Positions 1 through 8,736 of a stretch of 64,000 bases of DNA are shown here, piece after piece. This DNA is from VYFG01 sp965213885 (GTDB taxonomy: Bacteria; Pseudomonadota; Gammaproteobacteria; Arenicellales; Poriferihabitantaceae), in contig OZ243919.1 in the NCBI GenBank assembly GCA_965213885.1, positions 3,348,001 to 3,412,000 on the forward strand, written 5' to 3'. Under the pieces are notes generated by a model. That model ran no database searches and was not told the origin of the DNA. It was given only the letters and a program-made list of their open reading frames with translations. The position numbers were made by a program, and so were the translations under genes. Numbering within the stretch: position 1 is the first letter of the stretch; every line of letters starts with the position of its first letter.

Positions 1-580
1 CCACCCCGTGATGCAGATTCCACGCCGTGGCCATCAGCGATATCGGGATCTGGATCACCTGGCCAAGACCCACCACCACACGAACCGGAACCCGGAACCA
101 CACCAGGATGGGCACCAGGGCCAGCGGCCCGCCGGCACCGGTCAGCGCGGAGATCGTTCCGGTGAAGAATCCCGCCGCCACGTAGCCGGATGCGCCCAGC
201 CCCCCGCCGTCGTCCGCTCCCCGGTTCCGGCGGATCAGCGCGTCCACGCCGCTGAACAGGATCAGCAGCGCAATGAGCACCTCGAGAATCAGTCCCGGGG
301 CGAGGGGCAGCAGCCAGGCGCCCAGCAGGGCGCCGGGAACCGCACCCAGGCAGACCTGCCAGGCGGAGGGTCCGTGAAGACTGCCGTGCCGGTGGTACAC
401 CAACCCGCCGACGATACCCGGCAGCAGGTAGGCCATCATGCAGGCGGGGATCACGGCATGGATGGGCACGCCGCCGAGAAAGTGCAGCACCGGGACCTGG
501 AGCACGCCGCCAATACCGATGCTGCCGATCATCATCCCGACGACCAGCACGAGCAACAGCACCAACGGAGAAAGCAGCAT
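1..580 (-). CDS. TauE/SafE family permease, 3' part outside window
   Basis: About 193 codons are visible from an ATG at 580; the C-terminus lies beyond position 1. The translation is almost wholly hydrophobic and shows the TSUP (TauE/SafE) pattern: an N-terminal helix followed by GxxxGIGGG-like glycine-rich sequence (GSIGIGGVLQVP) near residues 19-30, and a second repeat with TGTISALTGAGGPLALVP. Members export sulfite, sulfoacetate or related anions. Its place next to a methanesulfonate monooxygenase, which releases sulfite, makes sulfite efflux the natural guess; that is inference. No convincing ribosome binding site precedes the ATG. It lies 197 bp beyond the LysR gene on the same strand. 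Confidence 0.8.
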   Translation of the reverse strand, partial: MLLSPLVLLLVLVVGMMIGSIGIGGVLQVPVLHFLGGVPIHAVIPACMMAYLLPGIVGGLVYHRHGSLHGPSAWQVCLGAVPGALLGAWLLPLAPGLILEVLIALLILFSGVDALIRRNRGADDGGGLGASGYVAAGFFTGTISALTGAGGPLALVPILVWFRVPVRVVVGLGQVIQIPISLMATAWNLHHGV

Positions 581-777
581 GGACGGACCGGGGCTAGGCG
601 GGGGGCCGATTATGCACTGTTGTCACCCCGTTTCAATGCGACAGGCCGGAAATCCCGTTGTGGCGGGGAAAACTGCCGCTCTGGCCTGCGGAATGTCTTT
701 CTACTGGATTTCAGGGTGCAGATCCGATGCAGGATTACATGGTTCCCACCGGCAAGCAGGGACCCGGCCCGGCGGAA

Positions 778-1692
778 TCATTTTCCGGATTCCAGGAAGG
801 AGGATTCATCCAGCAGCCCGCCCTCCAGGACCTCGCGCATCAGGGATTCGATGGCCTTGGTCATCGGAAAAACCGGATCCCCCGGTACCCAGACCAGACC
901 CATGGACTGGGTGATACTGGGAGATTCGAGCAGCTTTTGCCGGGTATGCGGCAGATGTGCGAATCGTTTGGGAACGATCGTGGCAAGGTCACCGGCCATG
1001 ACGTGGAAGGCCAGCTGGAATATGGAGTTCGATTCAAGCTTCGGGGTGGGACTGCATCCCACCTGGGCAAAAGCCGCATTCATGATCTGACGTTCCCGGG
1101 TGGAGTCGGACAGGAGTGACAACGGCAGGGTGGCTGCTTCTTTCCAGGTACTGGTGGGCGCATCGTCCAGCCAGTCGTTTTCCGGCAGCAGCAGGTAGAG
1201 CGGCTCCTCGTACAACGGCAGGGTGATGAATTTCTCGAGTTGGGGATCGTCAAGATCCGTAAAGCCCACATCCAGCTCGAAGTTGTTCAGCTTGAGCACA
1301 AGCTGGTCCAGGCCCATGAACTGGATATCGAGCTGTACGTAGGGGTACCGGCGCTGCACCAACTGGCTGACCGCCGGAAACAGCGGGGAGCTCATGGGAC
1401 TGGCCCCGATCCGGAGCTGGCCGTTCAGGTTGTCTCTCATCACCGCCAGCTCGTCCAGCATCGCCGAACGGTCCGCGAGCAGCCTCTTGGCCCAGTTGAT
1501 GACGACATGACCTTCCTGGGTGAATCCCTGGAACTTCTGCTGCCGGAGGATGATCGGAAATCCGAGTTCCTCTTCAAGGCTCTTGAGGGAGCTGGACAGG
1601 CTCGGCTGGGACACGTGACATTTTTCCGCGGCGCGCCCGAAATGCCCCTCCTGTTCCAGTGCTACAAGATATTGAAACTGACGTAGATACAT
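778..1692 (-). CDS. LysR-type transcriptional regulator
   Basis: A 304-aa protein, the normal LysR length. The N-terminal winged helix-turn-helix (residues 1-60, HFGRAAEKCHVSQPSLSSSL) is followed by a periplasmic-binding-like effector domain. I chose the ATG at 1692 (MYLRQFQYLV) because it matches the usual LysR N-terminus and has a purine-rich GGGGAGG upstream. The frame runs open further upstream but adds a non-homologous tail. The N-terminus resembles LysR proteins I associate with C1 and formate dehydrogenase loci; that is recollection, not a search. OxyR-type redox cysteines are absent. It is divergent from the GcvT-like gene, so it probably controls that gene and the msm genes beyond. 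Confidence 0.9.
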   Translation of the reverse strand: MYLRQFQYLVALEQEGHFGRAAEKCHVSQPSLSSSLKSLEEELGFPIILRQQKFQGFTQEGHVVINWAKRLLADRSAMLDELAVMRDNLNGQLRIGASPMSSPLFPAVSQLVQRRYPYVQLDIQFMGLDQLVLKLNNFELDVGFTDLDDPQLEKFITLPLYEEPLYLLLPENDWLDDAPTSTWKEAATLPLSLLSDSTRERQIMNAAFAQVGCSPTPKLESNSIFQLAFHVMAGDLATIVPKRFAHLPHTRQKLLESPSITQSMGLVWVPGDPVFPMTKAIESLMREVLEGGLLDESSFLESGK

Positions 1693-1734
1693 GGAGCCTG
1701 CCTCCCCCTTGCGCTTTGATCGTGATTTTTTACA

Positions 1735-1765
1735 TATAATGGTTTTTGATAATTCTAATCTATCA
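1735..1765. promoter_or_regulatory. Candidate -10 box and LysR-type dyad in divergent spacer
   Basis: The 122-bp spacer between the LysR and GcvT-like genes contains TATAAT on the + strand (1735-1740). Just downstream is a 19-bp dyad with arms TGATA and TATCA separated by nine bases (1747-1765). This satisfies the T-N11-A rule for LysR sites. I see no good -35 hexamer at 17 bp, so activator dependence is plausible. Site function is inferred from position and symmetry only. Confidence 0.4.
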
Positions 1766-1814
1766 GCAAGCCCTCGGGGCAAGCTGATCCGGGCAATTTC
1801 CTGAAAAACGCAGT

Positions 1815-2816
1815 ATGGCCGGTCTTTCTGATTTTGGTATCCAGGACTTTGGAGATGTGTTGGGGGAGGCGGGTGAATGCCGTACCGGCTGCGCGCTGTT
1901 CGATTTCTCATTCATGTCCTGTGCAAGGATTTCCGGTCCGGGCAGCCGTGAATGCATGGAGGGGCTCCAGTCCCGTCCCGTCTCGGGAATGCGGCCGGGG
2001 GAGATTCGCTATGGCGTATGCGTCGACCGGGTGCGGGCCGTGCGCTCGGATGTGACGGTCTGGTGCATGGATACCGGCACCTATGATGTGTATTCCGGCC
2101 TCCGGGATGATATTCGGCGTGCCGGTGCGACAACCATTGAATCGGCAAGCGTGACGGACCGGTCGCGCGGGACCTTCGTCTTCTCCGTCCAGGGGCCGTC
2201 GGCTCTCCGGTCTCTGGGCGGCTTCGGCGACATCTCCGGCCTGGGACGGCTGCCTTACTTCCGCCATATGGAGATTTCCCTGGCCGGAGTGGTGTGCCGG
2301 ATCGGCCGTCTCGGGTATACCGGGGAGAGGGGGTTTGAAATAGCGGTCACCGGCGACGCCGCAGCGGATACGCTGTACACGGCGCTTGCCGGTAGGATCC
2401 GGCCTGCAGGATTGGTCGCTGCGGACATTCTCCGGATTGAGGCGGGCTATCTGCTTTTCTGCAACGACTGCCGGCTTGACTGCAACAGCCTTGAACTCGG
2501 ACTTGGCCGGTTCGATGCGGAACCGCCCGACCGGCGCCGCTATCGCCGGGTATTCTTCCACAGCGATCAGCTGGAACTCGATTCACCGTATTCGGCGCCT
2601 CAGGCCGTCGCCGCCCCGGTTTCCGGGCAGATTCGGGTTACTTCGGCTGCCCGCAGCGTCGTATTCGGCGGGACTGTCGGAATGGGCCTGGTGCTGGCCT
2701 CTGATCCTCCGACAACACGATTCGGTGCCGACGACCTGGGGATCGAACGCATGCGCAGGGTACGGGACCGGCCGCTTTTCGATCCTGACAAGCGGATTGC
2801 GCGGGGCGATTGGTAA
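1815..2816 (+). CDS. GcvT-like folate-binding aminomethyltransferase family protein
   Basis: A 333-aa protein of the GcvT fold. The central GYTGERGFEI motif (residues 167-176) matches the family's GYTGExGFEI, and FVFSVQGPSA at 121-130 fits the preceding strand-turn. Relatives transfer C1 units to tetrahydrofolate (glycine cleavage T protein, DMSP demethylase, other demethylases). The N-terminal half is divergent, with several cysteines (22, 26, 36, 48, 69, 84), so true GcvT activity is doubtful; no gcvH or gcvP is nearby. It starts the divergent transcript ahead of the PanB-like and msm genes, suggesting a role with the C1 product of methanesulfonate. No clear Shine-Dalgarno precedes the ATG. 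Confidence 0.75.
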   Translation: MAGLSDFGIQDFGDVLGEAGECRTGCALFDFSFMSCARISGPGSRECMEGLQSRPVSGMRPGEIRYGVCVDRVRAVRSDVTVWCMDTGTYDVYSGLRDDIRRAGATTIESASVTDRSRGTFVFSVQGPSALRSLGGFGDISGLGRLPYFRHMEISLAGVVCRIGRLGYTGERGFEIAVTGDAAADTLYTALAGRIRPAGLVAADILRIEAGYLLFCNDCRLDCNSLELGLGRFDAEPPDRRRYRRVFFHSDQLELDSPYSAPQAVAAPVSGQIRVTSAARSVVFGGTVGMGLVLASDPPTTRFGADDLGIERMRRVRDRPLFDPDKRIARGDW

Positions 2817-2991
2817 CCTTGGTTTTCCGTGCCGCCCGTGATCATCCGGCGGTCCGCGACTGTTTAGGTTTTGGCTATTGAATCATAGAAAACACCTCTT
2901 TGACGGAACTGCCACGTCGCCATAGTATGAATGCACCGGTGCACTATGCCGGGCAATCATTACACATTGACAATCTATCGTGGAGCAAACC

Positions 2992-3870
2992 ATGGCGGAG
3001 CCCGCTAAGCGCAAGAAAATCACCATCAACCAGCTGAACAGGAAGATGCGGGAGGGCGAACAGATCGTCCAGATGGCCATCTATGACTACCGTAGTGCTG
3101 TTATCGCCGACCGTCTCGGCATCGATATTCTCTGTGTATCCGACACCGGCGGGATGGTGCTCTTCGGACACAAATCCACAGTGACGGTCACCTTTGACGA
3201 AGTCATGATGATGGCCAAGGCCATTGACCGCGGCAGCCGGTACGGTCTTCGCATGGTGGACATGCCGTACTGGAGCTTTCATGTCTCCCCGGACCAGGCA
3301 GTGGAGAACGCCGGTCGATTCGTGCACGAGGCCAATGCCGAGGTCATGAAGTGCGAGGGCAACCAGCATCACGCAAGGAACATAGAGGCCATCGTCAAGG
3401 CCGGAATCCCGGTCCAGGGCCATATCGGAATTACCCCGATGCGCATGCCGCAGCTGGGCGGCTTCTTCGCCCAGGGGAAAACCGCCGACCGGGCGAAGGA
3501 GCTGGTGGACGACGCCTGGGCGATGGTGGATGCGGGGTGCTTCTCCATTCTGTGTGAGGTGACCAGTGAGGAAGTCTGCCAGTTCCTGACCGAGACGCTG
3601 CCGGTGCCGGTGATCAGTCTGGGCGCGGGCAACAAGGCCGACGGTGTGCACATCATCACCTCGGACCTGTTCAACCTGTATGAGGAGCATGTGCCGAGGC
3701 ACTCCAAGATCTACACGGACCTGATCCCCATCATGGAAGATGTGTTTATCCGCTATCGCGACGAAGTGAAGTCCCGTGACTACCCGGGGCCTGAACACAC
3801 GATCTACATGAAACCCGAAGAACTCAGGAAGTTTGCGGAGGAGGTCAACTGGGAATCCAAGCTCGACTGA
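2992..3870 (+). CDS. PanB-like ketopantoate hydroxymethyltransferase family protein
   Basis: 292 aa from an ATG with GGAG six bases upstream; a GTG at 2980 is a weaker start. PanB joins methylene-tetrahydrofolate to a 2-oxo acid. The family's metal ligands are present: Asp51 (SDTGG), Asp90 (VDMPY) and Glu122 (CEG). Glu189 aligns with the PanB catalytic base, and GAGNKADG matches the GAGNxxDG loop. The protein is about 30 residues longer than E. coli PanB, and no other pantothenate gene is nearby. Its position directly ahead of msmA suggests a specialised role in capturing formaldehyde-derived C1 on a 2-oxo acid, rather than pantothenate synthesis. The family call is firm; the substrate is inference. 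Confidence 0.8.
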   Translation: MAEPAKRKKITINQLNRKMREGEQIVQMAIYDYRSAVIADRLGIDILCVSDTGGMVLFGHKSTVTVTFDEVMMMAKAIDRGSRYGLRMVDMPYWSFHVSPDQAVENAGRFVHEANAEVMKCEGNQHHARNIEAIVKAGIPVQGHIGITPMRMPQLGGFFAQGKTADRAKELVDDAWAMVDAGCFSILCEVTSEEVCQFLTETLPVPVISLGAGNKADGVHIITSDLFNLYEEHVPRHSKIYTDLIPIMEDVFIRYRDEVKSRDYPGPEHTIYMKPEELRKFAEEVNWESKLD

Positions 3871-3939
3871 CCGGATTGAACCCGGCTGCCTGCCCGCATT
3901 CAAGCCATCCATTTCACAACCCACACAAGCTGATCTGAC

Positions 3940-5214
3940 ATGTCATCAAGAAACCACGCACAATGGACCGCACCGCCCAAACTATCCAAGGGTGAGTGGG
4001 TTGACAGCCGCATCTATACCGACCAGGCGATTTTCGAGGAAGAACTCGACAAGATCTGGAAGAAATCCTGGATTCCCGTATGTCACGAATCCGAGTTGAA
4101 GAACGCCTATGACTTCCGGACCGTCACCATTGCCCGCGAGCCTGTGATCGTGGTCCGTGGCAAGGATATGAAAGTGCGTTCCTTCCTCAACGTGTGTCCG
4201 CATCGCGGCAACATGATCGAACGCCGCCCCTCCGGCAGTTTCCGCCAGGGGAGCCCCTCCGGGACGCCGAGGCACATGACCTGCATGTTCCACGCCTGGC
4301 AGTTCGACATGAAGGGACGGTGTACCTACATCTCGAGGCAGGAGGAAGGTTACCAGGATCGCCTGAAGAAGGAGGACGTGGGCCTCAGGGAACTCAGGAC
4401 CGAAGTCTATTTTGGTGGATTCGTCTGGGTGAATCTGGATGACGACAACCCGATGACCGTCGAGGACTGGGCCGCGGGTTCACTGGATTGCCTGCGCTCC
4501 TCTCTGGATAAGGAGCCGCTGGAGATATTCCATTATCACAAGGCCATCATCCCCTGTAACTACAAGTTGTGGCATGATACAAATTGCGAGTTCTATCACG
4601 ACTACCTGCACTACCATAACCGCATCACAGGCTTCAACGACGCATACTTCGCGCGCAAGAATGCTGGCTTCGACAATGGCCATATCAACGTCGGCAGCTT
4701 CGAGGTCCAGTATGACAAGTACCAGGGCTTCCACTCCCGTGAGTCATTGTCCTTTCCGAACCTGCCCCCCAACCACTGGTACATGGTCGACATGTTTCCC
4801 GGGGTCAATTTCAACCTGCGCGGCTCCGCCCTGCGGTGCGACCTGATGACCCCCCTCGGTCCAGACAAGGTGCTGATCGAATTCCGCGGGCTGGGCCTGG
4901 CCAGCGATACCCCGGAAGAAAGGCAGACGCGTATCCAGCACCACAACAGCATCTGGGGCCCGTTCGGCCGGAATCTGCATGAAGACCTGCTGGCTGTCAC
5001 CGCGCAGGGTGCCTGCATGCACCCTGCCGCGGAAAGTCGCCGCATCCTGCATGCCCGCCATGAGAACGAGACCATTCACGATGAAAACGGCATGCGTCAC
5101 TACTACGAGGAATGGGGGCGCTGGCTGGATCGTTCTCCCAGCGACCCGGATCAGGCCTTCGAGGCATATCAGATTCCGGATACGGCATCTGAAGGCCAAA
5201 GAGCCAGCGCCTGA
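3940..5214 (+). CDS. msmA: Methanesulfonate monooxygenase, hydroxylase large (alpha) subunit
   Basis: A 424-aa Rieske oxygenase alpha subunit. The [2Fe-2S] ligands are Cys86, His88, Cys115 and His118. The gap between His88 and Cys115 is exactly 26 residues, the unusually long spacing that sets MsmA apart from other Rieske oxygenases (usually 15-17). The mononuclear iron region reads NCEFYHDYLHYH at 215-226. It supplies His220 and a second His at 224 or 226, with Glu217 where most relatives have the bridging Asp. The enzyme oxidises methanesulfonate to formaldehyde and sulfite with electrons from MsmC/MsmD. Genes msmB, msmC and msmD follow in the expected order. MsmA proteins are about 410-420 aa, so this one is full length. 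Confidence 0.9.
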   Translation: MSSRNHAQWTAPPKLSKGEWVDSRIYTDQAIFEEELDKIWKKSWIPVCHESELKNAYDFRTVTIAREPVIVVRGKDMKVRSFLNVCPHRGNMIERRPSGSFRQGSPSGTPRHMTCMFHAWQFDMKGRCTYISRQEEGYQDRLKKEDVGLRELRTEVYFGGFVWVNLDDDNPMTVEDWAAGSLDCLRSSLDKEPLEIFHYHKAIIPCNYKLWHDTNCEFYHDYLHYHNRITGFNDAYFARKNAGFDNGHINVGSFEVQYDKYQGFHSRESLSFPNLPPNHWYMVDMFPGVNFNLRGSALRCDLMTPLGPDKVLIEFRGLGLASDTPEERQTRIQHHNSIWGPFGRNLHEDLLAVTAQGACMHPAAESRRILHARHENETIHDENGMRHYYEEWGRWLDRSPSDPDQAFEAYQIPDTASEGQRASA

Positions 5215-5305
5215 TCCGGCAAACGAATCATACCCGTGACATCCGGCGGCGCCAGAGCGCTGCCGGTGCCTGGGATTTCATCATCTCGTTTTTTGGTTTG
5301 TGAAC

Positions 5306-5815
5306 ATGTCAGCGAATAACACCTCAAACAACTTCGTCATCGTCGAGACAATCAAATCCCTGATCTACAAGACCTGCCTCAACCAGGACGACCAGAACTG
5401 GGGTGACTGGCTGGATTCCTGCGATGACGGATTTGAATACGCCATCCGTTCGTACAGTCCCGAAATCAGCACGGACATGACCTATCTCAGCGGCAACAGG
5501 GAACACATGCGCTCGCTGGTGGACATGCTGCCCAAGCACAATTCGGATCATTCCCCGTTGAAGCGTCATTGCACGGTCTACGATGTGCAGGTTGCGGAAG
5601 ATGGCAGATCCGCCACTGCGACGACTTCCCTGGCCGTCTACCAGACCCTTCTTGACGGCATCAACTCCCATGTGGATGCCGGGAGCTCACGCCTGTTCCT
5701 GGTCGGTCGGTACAACGATCGCTTTTCCATCATTGATGGCCAGGTGAAATTCGCCGAACGGGAGGTCAGGCTGCTGAACCGGCGGCTCGACAAGGGATCA
5801 CACTATCCAATCTGA
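5306..5815 (+). CDS. msmB: Methanesulfonate monooxygenase, hydroxylase small (beta) subunit
   Basis: A 169-aa protein of the ring-hydroxylating oxygenase beta-subunit (SnoaL-like cone) family. It has an acidic N-terminus with DWLDSCDDGFEYAI, the conserved core RHCTVYDVQV, and RLFLVGRYNDRF near the C-terminus. Beta subunits are structural and hold the alpha3beta3 hexamer together. I chose the ATG at 5306; a GTG two codons upstream (5300) is equally possible. It lies 91 bp after msmA and 41 bp before msmC. The family assignment comes from the pattern and from its place between alpha subunit and ferredoxin. Confidence 0.85.
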   Translation: MSANNTSNNFVIVETIKSLIYKTCLNQDDQNWGDWLDSCDDGFEYAIRSYSPEISTDMTYLSGNREHMRSLVDMLPKHNSDHSPLKRHCTVYDVQVAEDGRSATATTSLAVYQTLLDGINSHVDAGSSRLFLVGRYNDRFSIIDGQVKFAEREVRLLNRRLDKGSHYPI

Positions 5816-5856
5816 TGGCCGGCCTGTTCAACCACGCGGCCCGAGGCTAGGAGACC

Positions 5857-6210
5857 ATGACCTGGAAAGCAGTTTGCACCGCGACTGACGTCGCGGAGGA
5901 CACCGTCAGGAAATATCAAGTTGACGGCATCGATATTCTCATCGCGAACGTCGGCGACGGCTTTCGTGCCTATCCGACCATGTGCCCGCACATGGAAGAG
6001 CCCCTGCACGAATCCGCAATCTGCAGCAACGGCACCATGACCTGCACGAAACATCTCTGGCAATGGGACATGAAAACCGGCGAAATGCGCGGCCCCGCCG
6101 AGAAGCCGCTCCTGATGTATCAGGTGAAACTGGAGGGAGAACAGGTCATGGTGTTTCTGGACCAGGAGCTGGAATATGATTTCGATGATGACGACGACGA
6201 CGATTTTTGA
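5857..6210 (+). CDS. msmC: Methanesulfonate monooxygenase Rieske ferredoxin
   Basis: A 117-aa Rieske [2Fe-2S] ferredoxin that passes electrons from MsmD to the hydroxylase. Ligands are Cys43-x-His45 (CPHMEEP) and Cys63-x2-His66 (CTKHLWQWD), 17 residues apart. Start ATG 5857 has TAGGAG a few bases upstream. The C-terminus ends in an almost pure aspartate stretch (residues 107-117) after LEYD, encoded by GAT/GAC repeats at about 6183-6207. That tail is not part of the ordinary Rieske fold and may be an electrostatic docking patch. Confidence 0.88.
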   Translation: MTWKAVCTATDVAEDTVRKYQVDGIDILIANVGDGFRAYPTMCPHMEEPLHESAICSNGTMTCTKHLWQWDMKTGEMRGPAEKPLLMYQVKLEGEQVMVFLDQELEYDFDDDDDDDF

Positions 6211-6267
6211 ATGATTGCCGACGCCTGATCACAGGAATCCAGACCCCGCACATTCCGGCCACCCGTC

Positions 6268-7323
6268 GTGCTGATCGAGACAAGCAACAAGCGGCAATCA
6301 GCCGGCTTCGAGGCTGAGCCCGGGGAGAAACTCCTGTATGCCGGATTGCGCGCCGGTGTTCCGTTGCCCTATGAATGCGCAACCGGCACCTGCGGAACCT
6401 GCCGCGGCAGATTGCGGGAAGGCGACATCGATCAGGGCTGGGAGGATGCACCCGGCAGGAGCAGGCTGAAGCCGGAACGCGGTGATTTCCTGATGTGCCA
6501 GGCGACCGCAAGATCAGGATGCAGGATCGGCATACCCGGCGAGATGCAGGGATTTCGCGATGACGACATCACGCCCGGACATCATACCGTCACCCTCCGC
6601 CACTGGCGCGAACCGGCCAGGGACATCCGGTGCTTCCTGGCCGAATTTCCCGCACCGGTTACCTTTCATGCCGGGCAGTATTTCGTGTTGGAGGCGCCGG
6701 ATCTGCCGGGATGCCGCGCCTACTCGATGGTCAACTACGCCGCGGAAACGAAGTCCCTCGAATTCGTGATCAAGCGGCTTCATGGCGGCGGGTTCTCCGA
6801 GTGGGCCTTCACCCGGAACGACGCCGTTCCGGGGGTGCGCGCTTTCGGCCCCCTGGGCCGGGCCACGTTCCACCCGGATGAGTCCCGTGAACTGTTCCTC
6901 ATCGGCGGCGGCTCCGGCATCGCCGGCCTGCTGTCCATTCTGAACCATGCGCATGAATCCGGTCATTTGAAAAAACACCGGGCCAGGCTGTTCTTCGGCG
7001 TCCGCACGATCCGGGACCTGTTTTTTGCCGACAGGCTGCGGGCGCTGAGAGCCGAACACCCGGAATCCCTGTCCGTGACCGTCGTGTTCTCCCATGAGGA
7101 CGAGGACGCCATGATGGAGCAGCCGCTGTCGCCGGAACTGGATCGGGCCACCGGTTTCGTGCATGAAGCGGCGATTTCCGCCTTGCGGACGGAAGCAGGG
7201 CCGCCGGACAACCTGATGGCCTATCTGGCCGGACCACCGCCCATGGTGGACAGCGCAATCCGCTCCCTGATCATCGAAGCCGGGTTGCCGCCCGGGAGTA
7301 TCCGCTATGATAAATTCTCCTGA
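6268..7323 (+). CDS. msmD: Methanesulfonate monooxygenase reductase (ferredoxin-NAD(P)H flavoprotein)
   Basis: A 351-aa reductase. The N-terminal plant-type [2Fe-2S] domain has Cys37, Cys42 and Cys45 in CATGTCGTC and a fourth ligand at Cys77 (FLMCQ). The ferredoxin-reductase domain carries RAYSMVNYA for FAD binding, GGGSGIAGLLS for the NAD(P) fold and LAGPPPMVDS near the C-terminus. It takes electrons from NAD(P)H to MsmC. The start is a GTG at 6268; no ATG gives a complete ferredoxin domain. Its length of about 38 kDa matches known MsmD. The 262-bp gap to the binding-protein gene suggests a second promoter or processing site. Confidence 0.88.
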   Translation: MLIETSNKRQSAGFEAEPGEKLLYAGLRAGVPLPYECATGTCGTCRGRLREGDIDQGWEDAPGRSRLKPERGDFLMCQATARSGCRIGIPGEMQGFRDDDITPGHHTVTLRHWREPARDIRCFLAEFPAPVTFHAGQYFVLEAPDLPGCRAYSMVNYAAETKSLEFVIKRLHGGGFSEWAFTRNDAVPGVRAFGPLGRATFHPDESRELFLIGGGSGIAGLLSILNHAHESGHLKKHRARLFFGVRTIRDLFFADRLRALRAEHPESLSVTVVFSHEDEDAMMEQPLSPELDRATGFVHEAAISALRTEAGPPDNLMAYLAGPPPMVDSAIRSLIIEAGLPPGSIRYDKFS

Positions 7324-7585
7324 CACTGCCGTTCCGTCATGGGAAGATGACGCCGGTCCGGGTGCTGTCGGGTGTCCGGAATGCCGTGGAATGCCGCCAT
7401 CGCATGATAGGCAGGGGTAATCGTTCAATTAACTTGAATGATTTTACAAATTGGTCAGGATGGTTTGAGATTGCAAGGTCACCGGTTCCGTGCCAGCAGT
7501 CATGGGTCAGGGGTACCCGGATGACTCGAATATTCATAAACACATCAGCAACACACTAGCTGACACCAGCTGAGAGGAGAAAAGC

Positions 7586-8716
7586 ATGTTGAAATCAAAA
7601 TTCCACCGAATCACCACTTTTCTTTGTGCCGCGGGTGCAATCTCATTCGGATTTGCGCAAACGGCCAATGCAGACGTCGACTTCGGCTCCCCCGGAGAAC
7701 CAGTCGAACTCGTCATCGGCTATCAGCCATACTACACGGAGTCCTGGTCCGGCGTCGTGAACAACGGCAAGCAGATGTGGAAAAAACATTTGCCGGAAGG
7801 CTCCACGGCGGAATTCCAGATCGGACTCCAGGGTTCCGTGATCGTCAACGCCATGACCGGCGAAAAGCAGCACATCGGCTATATGGGCGACATGCCTGCC
7901 ATTGCCTCCACGTTCCGGAACATTCAGGAACGCGGCGGCACCGATATGCGGATCGTGGCGGCGCTGGGGACATCCAAGCAGCAGTGCAACATCTTCCTGA
8001 TCCGAAACGATGCCCCGGAATTCGAAAGCGGCGTCGATGCGGTGAAGTGGATGGATGGAAAAATCACGTCAGCGCCCCATGGCGCCTGTACCGACCGGTT
8101 TGCACGACTGGCATTTCAGAAGGCCGGCATCGAACCGGCACGGTACCTGAACCAGAACATCGAAGTCATCACCACGAACTTTCGCGCCGGCAAGCTTGAT
8201 GCCGCCGCGATCTGGGAACCCACCGCGTCAAAGATCGTCAAGTCGGGGATTGCCCGCCGGGCCGCGAGCGGCGAGGACTTTGATGCCCTGGATGGCGCTT
8301 TCATGGTGATGCTGAACGACCTGATCTCGCAGCGCCCGGACGTGCACAGGGGCTGGCTCGAGGCCGAACTCGACGCCCAGCTCTTCATGGCCGACCCCGC
8401 AAATGCGGACGAGGTGGCTGCCCTGGCGGAATCCCAGACCGAGAAAATCGACCAGGCGGTGCTGAAACACGCCATGTTCGGTGGGTGGCCGGCGAACCAA
8501 GGTGGTGGAGAAGTGAAGGTGCAGCTGGATTTCATCGTCAACGACCGGGTCCAGTCCCTGCTTGACGACGCAACCGCCTTTCTGTACAGCCTGCCGAAAA
8601 AACCCGCGGCTGAACCCAACATCCGTGAAGGCGGCGTTACCGATGCCATGGCCCGCGAAGTACTCGAAGCCCGGGGACTGAGCAGCCCGCTGGGCGTCAT
8701 CAAGGCTTCAAACTGA
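7586..8716 (+). CDS. msmE: ABC importer periplasmic binding protein (probable methanesulfonate-binding MsmE)
   Basis: A 376-aa NitT/TauT (SsuA/TauA-like) solute-binding protein. It has a Sec signal peptide with likely cleavage after FAQTANA (about residues 25-31). A GAGGAG Shine-Dalgarno stands eight bases before the ATG. The mature part starts with the EPVELVIGYQPYY strand typical of this family and contains GYMGDMPAIA and DAAAIWEPTASKI. Downstream are two permeases and two ATPases in one direction. Its link to msmABCD makes methanesulfonate the likely ligand, by analogy with msmE of methanesulfonate users. Taurine or other small sulfonates cannot be excluded. Confidence 0.83.
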   Translation: MLKSKFHRITTFLCAAGAISFGFAQTANADVDFGSPGEPVELVIGYQPYYTESWSGVVNNGKQMWKKHLPEGSTAEFQIGLQGSVIVNAMTGEKQHIGYMGDMPAIASTFRNIQERGGTDMRIVAALGTSKQQCNIFLIRNDAPEFESGVDAVKWMDGKITSAPHGACTDRFARLAFQKAGIEPARYLNQNIEVITTNFRAGKLDAAAIWEPTASKIVKSGIARRAASGEDFDALDGAFMVMLNDLISQRPDVHRGWLEAELDAQLFMADPANADEVAALAESQTEKIDQAVLKHAMFGGWPANQGGGEVKVQLDFIVNDRVQSLLDDATAFLYSLPKKPAAEPNIREGGVTDAMAREVLEARGLSSPLGVIKASN

Positions 8717-8736
8717 CGGTAATCGTACCGGCATAC

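Noticed and set aside
8..1090. A 360-codon + strand frame at the left end
   Set aside because: It lies antisense to the TauE/SafE-type permease and the LysR gene. Its translation is low-complexity Gln/His/Arg-rich, as expected for a shadow.
7480..7585. TPP riboswitch-like pieces (GGGGTACCC, CTGAGAGGA) before msmE
   Set aside because: The order and spacing do not fit the thi-box, the conserved core after CTGAGA is missing, and CTGAGAGGAG is the msmE ribosome binding site.
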